Source: an uncultured Flavobacteriales bacterium
GTDB taxonomy: Bacteria; Bacteroidota; Bacteroidia; Flavobacteriales; Crocinitomicaceae
Direction: 5' to 3'
DNA length: 21,235 nt
NCBI GenBank assembly: GCA_946479985.1
Contig: CAMLIF010000069.1
Coordinates: 1 to 21,235, forward strand
The notes below the pieces were generated by a model that was given only the letters and a program-made list of their open reading frames with translations, was not told the DNA's origin and ran no database searches. The translations under genes were made by a program, and so were the position numbers. This document shows, piece by piece, positions 9,158-15,415 of the stretch (position 1 is its first letter; the number at the start of each line of letters is the position of its first letter).

Positions 9158-10895
9158 TTTCTTTTGATTTCTTGTTTTTCAATTGTTTTATCCCGTATGA
9201 GAATGTGTAGCTGTAATTGATCATCAACCGGTGTTCTTTAAAATTCTGTGCTCCTTCAACCAATGCTTTCCTATAAATGAAACTGTGATTGATCTTTAAA
9301 CTGTTCGATTTATTGATAGAATAAGTGATAAAGGTGTTGTTGGCCATATTGTAATTTGTAAGCACATCATTCTTTCTGGAATCCTGGATCGTGAAGTTTG
9401 CCCCGGTCTTAACCTTTTGTTTCATTAACCCTTGTTGCAACCCGAACGTTGGCCCGATGTTTCTGGTTGTTGTTGATTGCATGCTGTTCTGCGAAAAACT
9501 CAACGCAGAAGTAAACGTGGTTTTCGTTTTTTGAATGGTGATGTTATAGGAAGGGTTAATAAGAATCATGGTATTCAGCGGAGTTTTGTTTCCGCCCGAT
9601 TCCTGGTAAGATGTTGTCAGGTTCAAACTCTGCTTCCATTTTGTTCCGAATGAATAGTTTGCTGAGAACATTCCAGATTGATTGAGCTGTGTCAAACGAA
9701 TGGAGTCGTAAAAAACATCTCTGATTGCAACAACATTACTTGAAAAGCTGTTGTAGCCGAGATTCAGGTTTAAATTCCTGATCAAGGAAATTGACGTGTT
9801 TACTGAACCCGCAATTCTGCGTTGAGTAGCAATCTGGTTCTTATCCAAATTATTTTCAGTTGTTCCCAATGAACCGTTAACGCTCAATTTATTTTTAAAG
9901 AACTGTTTGCCTAATGTCAGTGAATACTCCTGAACATCGTTTGCAATGAAAACGGAACCTAATGAATAATAATCAGGATCTATCCGCTTGAATTTGGCGC
10001 CAATGTTATAGTCAAAGAGCTTGTACTCTACGGCAAGATTGTATGCTGCATTGAACTTTGAATCGGAGCGTGGATCAAAAACTTTATTGATATATGTATA
10101 TCGTTCTAACTTTTGAACAGGCAGATACGTATTCGGATTATACATGCTATAATGGAAATCCCCTGAAACAGATAATTTGTCGTTTACTTTTTGTTTGGTA
10201 ATAATTCCAATGATCTGGTTGGATTTGGGGGTTATCTGGTTGATCGTATCAAATTCAATGGAATACGGATCATCTTTCGCTGCGAAATACACCATTTCAA
10301 CATGATTGCTTTCGGAACCATATTTCAGTTTTCCTGCACCGCCCCAGCGTTCGTATGCCGGAAGTCCAACTGCAATTCCGTCTACGCCGCCAACAGGAAT
10401 AGCTTTCAGAAACCGTCCATAAGCGATTGTTCCGGAGAATTTCGATTTCGTTGGCTTAACTTCTATTCCACCTCCGAGAAACAACGTTCCGCTTTGGGAA
10501 TATTCAGAAAAATTAATTGCGCGGTATCCGGCGTGAACTGTTAGCCATTTATAACTTGGGCTAATACCGAACTGGTTAAACGGCTGAGAGAATTTGTCAA
10601 GACCATGTGTGAATTTCTTGTCTTGCTGCGTGATTGTAAATGTAAGCGGACATGAGATTTTTCCCAGGATCGAAATATTGAAATTTCCATTGAAAGCCCA
10701 ATAGAATGGATCTCTCCGGTTCTCAATTCCCTGGGCATCATAAAAAGTTGCATTGGCATTTACTCCGCCTGAAATTGTCAGTGGATCGTTCTTTAGAATC
10801 CCCTTTGCATTGCTCAGCACATTCTCAACATCTTGTGAAAATGCTTTAGAGGAGACCATAAAAATGAATAATAAGCTTAGGTTTAAGTATTTCAC
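9144..10895 (-). CDS. Outer-membrane beta-barrel protein, first gene of the surface operon
   Basis: The 583-residue product has a signal peptide (YLNLSLLFIFMVSSKAFSQ) and is otherwise dominated by short amphipathic strands with alternating hydrophobic and polar residues and many aromatic ends, for example YKLFDYNIGAKFKRI, YSLTLGKQFF, LNLNLGYNSFSS and HRLMINYSYTFSYGIKQL. This pattern is typical of a large outer-membrane barrel. I recognise no TonB box, plug or OmpA domain, and cannot name a family. The last residues are basic and come from the overlap with the next gene. The start codon is GTG: no ATG lies upstream in frame, and the first internal Met (residue 14) would cut the signal peptide. 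It is the first gene behind a consensus promoter at 10916-10946. It could be a channel or anchor for the FN3, collar and PKD proteins, but that is inference from the operon. Confidence 0.8.
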   Translation of the reverse strand: MKYLNLSLLFIFMVSSKAFSQDVENVLSNAKGILKNDPLTISGGVNANATFYDAQGIENRRDPFYWAFNGNFNISILGKISCPLTFTITQQDKKFTHGLDKFSQPFNQFGISPSYKWLTVHAGYRAINFSEYSQSGTLFLGGGIEVKPTKSKFSGTIAYGRFLKAIPVGGVDGIAVGLPAYERWGGAGKLKYGSESNHVEMVYFAAKDDPYSIEFDTINQITPKSNQIIGIITKQKVNDKLSVSGDFHYSMYNPNTYLPVQKLERYTYINKVFDPRSDSKFNAAYNLAVEYKLFDYNIGAKFKRIDPDYYSLGSVFIANDVQEYSLTLGKQFFKNKLSVNGSLGTTENNLDKNQIATQRRIAGSVNTSISLIRNLNLNLGYNSFSSNVVAIRDVFYDSIRLTQLNQSGMFSANYSFGTKWKQSLNLTTSYQESGGNKTPLNTMILINPSYNITIQKTKTTFTSALSFSQNSMQSTTTRNIGPTFGLQQGLMKQKVKTGANFTIQDSRKNDVLTNYNMANNTFITYSINKSNSLKINHSFIYRKALVEGAQNFKEHRLMINYSYTFSYGIKQLKNKKSKENAEI

Positions 10896-10915
10896 GGGCA
10901 GCTTGTAGTGAAGAG

Positions 10916-10946
10916 CAAAAATAACATTTTTTAAGAAAAACGCAAA
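10916..10946 (-). promoter_or_regulatory. Bacteroidetes-type promoter of the surface operon
   Basis: Read on the minus strand, TTTG (10946-10943), a 19-nt spacer and TATTTTTG (10923-10916) match the Bacteroidetes primary sigma consensus TTTG-N19-21-TAnnTTTG at every fixed base. Transcription would start some 5-8 nt further on, leaving a short, A+T-rich leader of roughly 10-20 nt before the GTG at 10895. No other promoter in the window matches as well. Confidence 0.75.
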
Positions 10947-11017
10947 TCAAAGAAGTGTGGTTGGTACGCGTGAGTTAATCATTGGTGAAAATGACTGATT
11001 GGTTGAGTCATAAATAT

Positions 11018-11056
11018 AAAAAAAAGAAGGCCTCCTGATAGTTACCAGGAGACCTT
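11018..11056 (-). terminator. Intrinsic terminator of the nif3 / zinc-ribbon operon
   Basis: Arms 11056-11046 and 11037-11027 pair over 11 positions with one mismatch (AAGG and CTCCTG blocks against their complements) around an 8-nt loop. On the minus strand the stem is followed after one base by eight T's (11025-11018). It lies 25 bp past the stop of the zinc-ribbon gene and separates it from the surface operon. Confidence 0.9.
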
Positions 11057-11080
11057 ACTCAAGAATATTATTCTGAAGAA

Positions 11081-11830
11081 TTAATCTTCGATGGCAAACG
11101 GAACTAAAATACGTCCACAGTGCTCACAAACAATTACTTTCTTTTTAGTATCAATATCTAACTGGCGTTGCGGTGGAATTTTGTTGAAACAACCTCCACA
11201 TGAATCACGATCTACACCAACCACGGCAAGGCCGTTTTTAGCATTTGTGCGTAAACGATCATAAGCCATGATCAAGCGCTCATCGATCAACGCTTTTGCT
11301 TTTTCTGATTTAGCGACCAAAACCTCTTCTTCTTTTTGTGTTTCAGCAACAATTTCATCAAGTTCACCTTGTTTTACTTTCAAATCGCCTTTACGGAATT
11401 CTAATCGTTCTTTTGCTTCATCAACAACTTCTTTCTTCGCAGCAACTTTCGCTTTCGCTTCTTTGATGCGTTTGTCGTGCAATTTAATTTCCAACTCCTG
11501 GAACTCGATCTCCTTGTCCAAAGACTCGAATTCACGGTTGTTACGCACGTTATTTTGCTGCTCTTTGAATTTAATGATAGCTGCTTCTGCATCTTTCATT
11601 GCATTCTTGCGATCTGTAACTTCTGTATCAAGTTCTTTCAACTCATCCTGCATTTTTTTCATGCGAGTTTCAAGACCTTCAATCTCATCTTCTAAGTCTT
11701 GTACCTCCAATGGCAATTCACCGCGAACTGTTCGGATACTATCGATTTGAGAATCAATTTTTTGCAATGCATACAATGCATCTAACTTTTCAGCAACTGT
11801 TGTTTCTTTTGTACTTGCTTTTGCAGCCAT
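11081..11830 (-). CDS. Coiled-coil C4-type zinc-ribbon protein (zf-RING_7 family)
   Basis: This 249-residue protein is almost wholly helical and charged from ~10 to ~195, forming a long antiparallel coiled coil, with the family signature NNREFESLDKEIEF in the middle. It ends in a zinc ribbon with four cysteines: C211 and C214 (CGGC) and C235 and C238 (CEHC). Length and layout match the PF02591 family found across bacteria, whose exact role is poorly defined; nucleic-acid binding has been suggested for some members. There is no signal peptide, so it is cytoplasmic. The start gives MAAKAST and lies only 3 bp after the stop of the nif3-like gene, so the two are co-transcribed. This zinc-ribbon/Nif3 pairing recurs in many bacteria, which supports a shared role. 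A strong terminator follows the stop. Confidence 0.93.
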   Translation of the reverse strand: MAAKASTKETTVAEKLDALYALQKIDSQIDSIRTVRGELPLEVQDLEDEIEGLETRMKKMQDELKELDTEVTDRKNAMKDAEAAIIKFKEQQNNVRNNREFESLDKEIEFQELEIKLHDKRIKEAKAKVAAKKEVVDEAKERLEFRKGDLKVKQGELDEIVAETQKEEEVLVAKSEKAKALIDERLIMAYDRLRTNAKNGLAVVGVDRDSCGGCFNKIPPQRQLDIDTKKKVIVCEHCGRILVPFAIED

Positions 11831-11833
11831 ACC

Positions 11834-12928
11834 TTAGAGATAATTTATCGGATTCGTATTTACACTCGTTAAACGAACGGCAAAAGTAGTAAATTTTTTC
11901 CGCATTTCCGCCACTAACCAGTGAGAAGTATACTGTTCAGACTCAAAATGACCGACATCAGCTATAATAATCTGATTTTCAGCATCAAAAAATTCATGGT
12001 ATTTGAAGTCAGCAGTAATGAAAGCATCTGCTTTTGCCTTCTTTGCTACGTTTAACAGGAAGCTTCCCGATCCACCGCAAACCGCAACGCGCTGCACTTC
12101 TTTTTTATTCGGATTGGTGAACCTGACAACTCCGGCGTTAAAAGTGGTTTTTATTTGCTGCAAAAACACAAGCGAATCAATCGGTTTTTCCAGTTCTCCG
12201 ACCATTCCGCTACCTACTCTTTCGTTCCGGTTTTCCAAAGCCACCACATCATAAGCAATTTCTTCATACGGGTGACTTGCACGCATTGCTGAAAGCACGG
12301 AATTCAGATTGGGATGAGGAACCGTAACTTCAATCTTTATTTCTTCTACAGATTCCAATTCTCCGGCCTTTCCTATGAACGGATTCGCTCCGGCTAAAGG
12401 CCGAAACTGACCCGTTCCCGAAACTGCAAAACTACAAGCTTCGTAATCGCCAATTTGCCCTGCTCCTGCTTCTGCAATTGAATTTCGAACCAAGTCAATA
12501 TGTGTTTTCGGAACGTAAACCGATAATTTTACAAACGTTGACTCTTTCGGAAGCAAAACCTTAGTATTGATCAGACCCAGTTTATCGCAGATAATTTTAT
12601 TCACACCATGAGAAACATTATCCAGGTTTGTATGAATGGAGATCAGGTTGATATCGTTCTTAATAGCTTTTTGAACCGTTCTTTCAATGTAATTTGATCC
12701 GGTAATACGCTTCAACCCTTTAAAAACAATCGGATGATGCGAAACAATGGTGTTGCAGCCAAGCGAAATGGCTTCATCAATTACCGCTTCAATACAATCA
12801 AGGGAAACTAAAACTCCCGAAATTTCAGCATTCGGATCGCCAACTAACAACCCGGAATTATCATACGATTCCTGGTAGGAATACGGGGCGAGTTGATTGA
12901 GGAAAGAGACTAATTCGGATATTTTCAT
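11834..12928 (-). CDS. Nif3-like dinuclear metal center protein
   Basis: The 364-residue product matches the Nif3/YbgI family, whose members form hexameric toroids with a two-metal site. Probable ligands, by comparison with E. coli YbgI, are H64 and H65 (VSHHPIVF), D103 (HTNLDN), and H327 and E331 (GHFESE). Residues ~130-245 form the extra PII-like insertion seen in the longer bacterial members (PKTHIDLVRNSIAEAGAG, SHPYEEIAYDV). The family is often labelled GTP cyclohydrolase I type 2, but that activity is not established here, so I give no gene symbol. It is cytoplasmic and leads a two-gene operon with the zinc-ribbon gene. Upstream, a minus-strand TATCTTAG at 12953-12946 resembles a -7 element but lacks a good -33 partner. 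Transcription diverges here from the lipoprotein cluster. Confidence 0.93.
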   Translation of the reverse strand: MKISELVSFLNQLAPYSYQESYDNSGLLVGDPNAEISGVLVSLDCIEAVIDEAISLGCNTIVSHHPIVFKGLKRITGSNYIERTVQKAIKNDINLISIHTNLDNVSHGVNKIICDKLGLINTKVLLPKESTFVKLSVYVPKTHIDLVRNSIAEAGAGQIGDYEACSFAVSGTGQFRPLAGANPFIGKAGELESVEEIKIEVTVPHPNLNSVLSAMRASHPYEEIAYDVVALENRNERVGSGMVGELEKPIDSLVFLQQIKTTFNAGVVRFTNPNKKEVQRVAVCGGSGSFLLNVAKKAKADAFITADFKYHEFFDAENQIIIADVGHFESEQYTSHWLVAEMRKKFTTFAVRLTSVNTNPINYL

Positions 12929-13096
12929 TCAGATGAATTTGAGTGCTAAGATAATTGAAAGAATTATTAATGGTTAATTATGAATTGTCAAGATTTGAGA
13001 AACTCTTCCTTGATAATTGGATGATTTCTTTTCCAACCATTATTACAATTCGCTTCTTTAATTAAAACGACTTAGATTTATCCGAAAAACGTTTAA

Positions 13097-13555
13097 ATGA
13101 AAACTCACCACCTCACATATATTTTACTTTTCTTTATTGTTCTTAGCTCCTGTAATAAAGAGAAACAGGTTAAACCGAAATACTTTGAAGGAAGTTATGA
13201 TTGGATTAGTACTAACAGCTACAAGGAAAATGGAAGTAGTGGTGAAGCTCTATATACGATTTATCCAAACGATCTCGGCCACCATTATGGACTTAAAATC
13301 AAAAGGTCAGGGAAATGTTATTTCTATAAAGATGGGAATCTCTTACACAAAGGTGAAATTGGTGAAATTCATAAAAGAGATGAAGAGGTCTTTAAGTATG
13401 GCGGTTATGATGACTTTACAGAAAAATACACCTTTTCGGTTAGATGGGAAAAAGCTAATGGCATGAGATTTACAACTGATAATTCATCTTATCTGATTTG
13501 TACTACTTTCCCTGAGGATAGCAGTGAGAATAGGTTTGTAAGTCAAGATTATTAA
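13097..13555 (+). CDS. Small lipoprotein A, copy 1
   Basis: This 152-residue protein has a lipoprotein signal peptide (hydrophobic YILLFFIVLSS and lipobox LSSC, Cys at residue 19) and should be lipid-anchored. I do not recognise the family. The mature part is one small, probably beta-rich domain: FEGSYDW, GEALYTIYPNDLGHHYGL, a KRSGKCYFY strand and a C-terminal CTTFPEDSSENRF. The same landmarks, SGKCYF and TFP...EN, occur in the protein at 14355, so the two are paralogs (roughly one third identical by eye). It is followed after 1 bp by lipoprotein B, and the pair is repeated downstream. The start ATG is the first in frame and sits after A+T-rich DNA with no Shine-Dalgarno. The region looks richer in A+T than the flanking operons. 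Function unknown. Confidence 0.85.
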   Translation: MKTHHLTYILLFFIVLSSCNKEKQVKPKYFEGSYDWISTNSYKENGSSGEALYTIYPNDLGHHYGLKIKRSGKCYFYKDGNLLHKGEIGEIHKRDEEVFKYGGYDDFTEKYTFSVRWEKANGMRFTTDNSSYLICTTFPEDSSENRFVSQDY

Positions 13556-13556
13556 A

Positions 13557-14036
13557 ATGCAGGAAATGAAATGTGTATTAAAAAGGAGGTCAAGTCTGTT
13601 TTTATTGATTGTTGTTTTAACAATTTCATGCAATAAGAAATTTAAACATTATTCTACTGCACAGCTTAATGCTATTCCAGGATGCCTGCTATGTAGTAAT
13701 GCTGATTCTTTAGAAGGGACCTATAGAGGTTATTTTGTTTCCCCGGATTATGTCACATCTCCGGATACAATAAATGTTGATTTGGAACACATTTTTCTGT
13801 CGCTAGGTTATGAACAAGATTCAACGGTAATGTTTTTTAAACTCACGAAACATTTTAATAATGGGGTTGATAAACTGACCTTCGTTTCAATTAACAACAA
13901 TGATGGAGAGTTTTATGCCACAGAAACCGGTGAAATCCTTAGCATAATAAATGACTCTTTGCATATTCGTGAAACGCATATTACTTCCTCTGATTCTGAG
14001 CTTGGATTCAAATTCGACGGTAAGAAGATTCCATGA
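13557..14036 (+). CDS. Small lipoprotein B with CxxC motif, copy 1
   Basis: This 159-residue protein has a lipoprotein signal (RRSSLFLLIVVLTISC, lipid Cys at residue 25). The mature part has a CxxC motif (IPGCLLCSNADSLEGTYRG), then DLEHIF, a QDSTVMFFKLTKHFNNG strand pair and a GFKFDGKKIP ending. The protein at 14831 shares all of these (CPLCPFADSL, DLEHIF, QDSTNMFFKLTK, GFRFNGKKMP), more than half of the mature residues by eye. I do not recognise the family; DSLxGTYxG hints at a lipocalin-like or small beta-barrel fold, but that is a guess. It begins 1 bp after lipoprotein A; an ATG at 13566 is an alternative start. A weak A+T-rich terminator and a broken lpxK fragment follow, just as intact lpxK follows the second copy. 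The CxxC could bind metal or form a disulfide. Confidence 0.85.
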   Translation: MQEMKCVLKRRSSLFLLIVVLTISCNKKFKHYSTAQLNAIPGCLLCSNADSLEGTYRGYFVSPDYVTSPDTINVDLEHIFLSLGYEQDSTVMFFKLTKHFNNGVDKLTFVSINNNDGEFYATETGEILSIINDSLHIRETHITSSDSELGFKFDGKKIP

Positions 14037-14048
14037 TTTTAATTTCGG

Positions 14049-14077
14049 TTCAAAATCCTTTTACATTTTGAATTTTT
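14049..14077 (+). terminator. Possible A+T-rich terminator after lipoproteins A-B
   Basis: TTCAAAAT at 14049-14056 and ATTTTGAA at 14065-14072 are perfect complements around an 8-nt loop, followed by T5 (14073-14077). The stem has only one G-C pair, so it is weak, but position (13 nt after the stop) and T-run fit an intrinsic terminator. Confidence 0.5.
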
Positions 14078-14086
14078 ACTTTTGAG

Positions 14087-14257
14087 TTAAGTTGTATCTT
14101 CGCAATGATGCGATTTCTACGTTACCTACTTCTTCCCTTGAACTTACTCTACGGACTAGTTGTTCTGTTGAAAACCTCTCCTATTCCCTTGGTTGAAAAA
14201 AAAGTCATGAAATTCCAGGAGCTTCAATTTGTATAGGAAACATTACTGTTGGCGGAA
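14087..14257 (+). pseudogene. lpxK: Truncated, frameshifted 5' remnant of lpxK
   Basis: This stretch aligns with 15395-15566, the promoter tip and first ~50 codons of the intact lpxK, at roughly 80-85 % identity by hand. The ATG at 14108 corresponds to the intact start; the frame reads MRFLRYLLLPLNLLYGLVVL against MHFLRYLLLPLNLIFGLIVL. It is then broken by a one-base deletion near 14170, a TGG-to-TGA change in the original frame (GGTTGA at 14191) and loss of everything after the two glycines that open the P-loop. Homology stops at GGCGGAA (14257). Most early differences are silent or conservative, so the copy was probably functional for some time before it broke. The rest of the gap (14258-14354) holds no gene I can see. 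No LpxK activity is possible, because the ATP site and catalytic region are gone. Confidence 0.88.
14095..14102 (+). promoter_or_regulatory. Relic -7 promoter element of the lpxK remnant
   Basis: TATCTTCG, 5 bp before the remnant's ATG, is identical in sequence and spacing to the element in front of intact lpxK (15403-15410). It lies within a 16-nt identical block. It may still start transcription through the dead fragment toward lipoprotein A'. Confidence 0.4.
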
Positions 14258-14354
14258 ATGCTTTCCAATCCTAGCTTAGGTTATTTGACTAATTTAGAAT
14301 TTCCAACCTTTATGAAATTGATTATCATTATTCACAATTACTAAACTTAATTTC

Positions 14355-14828
14355 TTGAAAACATTTGTCCACGTCTTTGTAATCTGTTTTGTTTTTGGCA
14401 TGAATTCTTGTATGAAGGAGCCTATGAAAGATGGCCAGGAAGTTAAAGAAGATTTAAAATCGAAAGAATTTGAAGGTGATTTCATATTTAGTTCCAGTAA
14501 CTCGATTGTAGATGATGGTGTCAGCGGACAACCGCTCTATTCATTCACTCCATCTGATCGTGGACATAATTATGCATTTCGAATTAAAAAATCCGGAAAA
14601 TGTTATTTCTTCGAAGATGAAAAAATCATTGATGAGGGTGAAGTTAGTTCAGCTTCCAAGAAAACAACATATTATGAATATGGAAATGATATTGTTCAAT
14701 ATAGTATACTTATCAATTGGGACGATTTGAACGATATGAGTTTTTCGGGATTCACCAAAATAAAACTAGTTTTAAACACGTTCCCGGTTTCTGGTCTAGA
14801 GAACGTTTTCATAAAAAAAACCGAGTAA
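14355..14828 (+). CDS. Small lipoprotein A', copy 2 (TTG start)
   Basis: This is the 157-residue paralog of the protein at 13097. The signal peptide is FVHVFVICFVFGMNSC, with the lipid Cys at residue 19, the same place as in copy 1. Shared landmarks include FEGDFIFSSSNS, GVSGQPLYSFTPSDRGHNY, KKSGKCYFF and NTFPVSGLENVF. The start codon is TTG, where copy 1 has ATG followed by the same Lys-Thr codons; the first ATG in frame (codon 16) would remove the signal peptide. Expression may therefore be weak, but the frame is intact to its end, with conserved residues throughout, so it is probably a live gene. Copy 2 carries more acidic and Lys residues just after the anchor (KEPMKDGQEVKEDLKSKE), a longer linker than copy 1. 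Lipoprotein B' starts 2 bp after the stop. Function unknown. Confidence 0.78.
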   Translation: MKTFVHVFVICFVFGMNSCMKEPMKDGQEVKEDLKSKEFEGDFIFSSSNSIVDDGVSGQPLYSFTPSDRGHNYAFRIKKSGKCYFFEDEKIIDEGEVSSASKKTTYYEYGNDIVQYSILINWDDLNDMSFSGFTKIKLVLNTFPVSGLENVFIKKTE

Positions 14829-14830
14829 AT

Positions 14831-15289
14831 ATGGTGCGTAATCTTATTATTCCGTTTACATGGTTATTATTGCTGCTTGCATTGTCTTGTAAGAAGAAAA
14901 TTGATTACAACAATTCATTAGAACCAAATCCCGCTCCTGTAAACTGCCCCTTGTGTCCATTTGCAGATTCTCTCTCAGGAACTTATAAAGGATTTTATAC
15001 TAATTTTAGTAACGTCACAGATTCAATGGAAATAGATTTGGAACATATATTCATGAACGTTGGATTCGGACAAGATTCAACAAATATGTTTTTCAAATTA
15101 ACCAAACGATACAATAACGGTAATGAAAGTCAAACATTCGTTTCAATGGATAATTCCGCGGGTGTTTTTTACGCTAATTCGTTAGGAGATTCACTCTATA
15201 TAGAAGAAGATTCCATGCATATAGTAGATGTTTATTTAACCGTGCCGCCATCAGTGGGTTTCAGGTTCAACGGAAAGAAAATGCCCTGA
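14831..15289 (+). CDS. Small lipoprotein B' with CxxC motif, copy 2
   Basis: The 152-residue product is the paralog of the protein at 13557. It has a lipoprotein signal peptide (NLIIPFTWLLLLLALSC, lipobox ALSC, Cys at residue 20), then the CPLC motif in the same place as CLLC of copy 1, followed by ADSLSGTYKG, DLEHIF, QDSTNMFFKLTK and GFRFNGKKMP. The reading frame is open back to 14717, but the ATG at 14831 is the right start: it lies 2 bp after the stop of lipoprotein A' and puts the signal peptide at the N-terminus. Conservation of the CxxC in both copies argues that it matters, for a metal site or a disulfide. The next gene is intact lpxK, after a 126-bp gap with its own promoter. Location beside lpxK suggests an envelope role, but this is only context. 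Confidence 0.85.
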   Translation: MVRNLIIPFTWLLLLLALSCKKKIDYNNSLEPNPAPVNCPLCPFADSLSGTYKGFYTNFSNVTDSMEIDLEHIFMNVGFGQDSTNMFFKLTKRYNNGNESQTFVSMDNSAGVFYANSLGDSLYIEEDSMHIVDVYLTVPPSVGFRFNGKKMP

Positions 15290-15379
15290 TTAAACGAAAC
15301 AACTGGGAAGCATAACAAAAATATTTTAAGTTTCTAATGTATTCGGGAGTCTTGAAATTCTTCAAAAGGAGTGCTGATC

Positions 15380-15410
15380 TTGTCGAAGCATGACTTAAGT
15401 TGTATCTTCG
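15380..15410 (+). promoter_or_regulatory. Promoter of lpxK, close to the start codon
   Basis: TTG (15380-15382), a 20-nt spacer and TATCTTCG (15403-15410) resemble the Bacteroidetes TTTG / TAnnTTTG pair with one change in the -7 box. The -7 box ends only 5 nt before the ATG at 15416, so the transcript would be leaderless or nearly so. The same -7 box and spacing survive in the lpxK remnant at 14095, which supports a real element. Confidence 0.55.
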
Positions 15411-15415
15411 TCACG

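Noticed and set aside
11268..11750. A 160-residue open frame on the plus strand, antisense to the zinc-ribbon gene.
   Set aside because: It is a Ser-rich mirror of the Lys/Glu-rich coiled coil on the other strand. The minus-strand protein has clear family motifs and its own terminator.
14258..14354. Possible short gene between the lpxK relic and lipoprotein A'.
   Set aside because: No open frame with a signal or motif; the A+T-rich DNA is better explained as upstream region of lipoprotein A'.
14717..14830. A longer N-terminus for lipoprotein B' (start at 14717).
   Set aside because: It overlaps conserved lipoprotein A' sequence and would bury the signal peptide 38 residues inside. The ATG at 14831 fits the paralog.
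15371..15415. A 15-residue N-terminal extension of LpxK.
   Set aside because: It would run over the promoter element, and the conserved part in both the relic and the family begins at the ATG at 15416.
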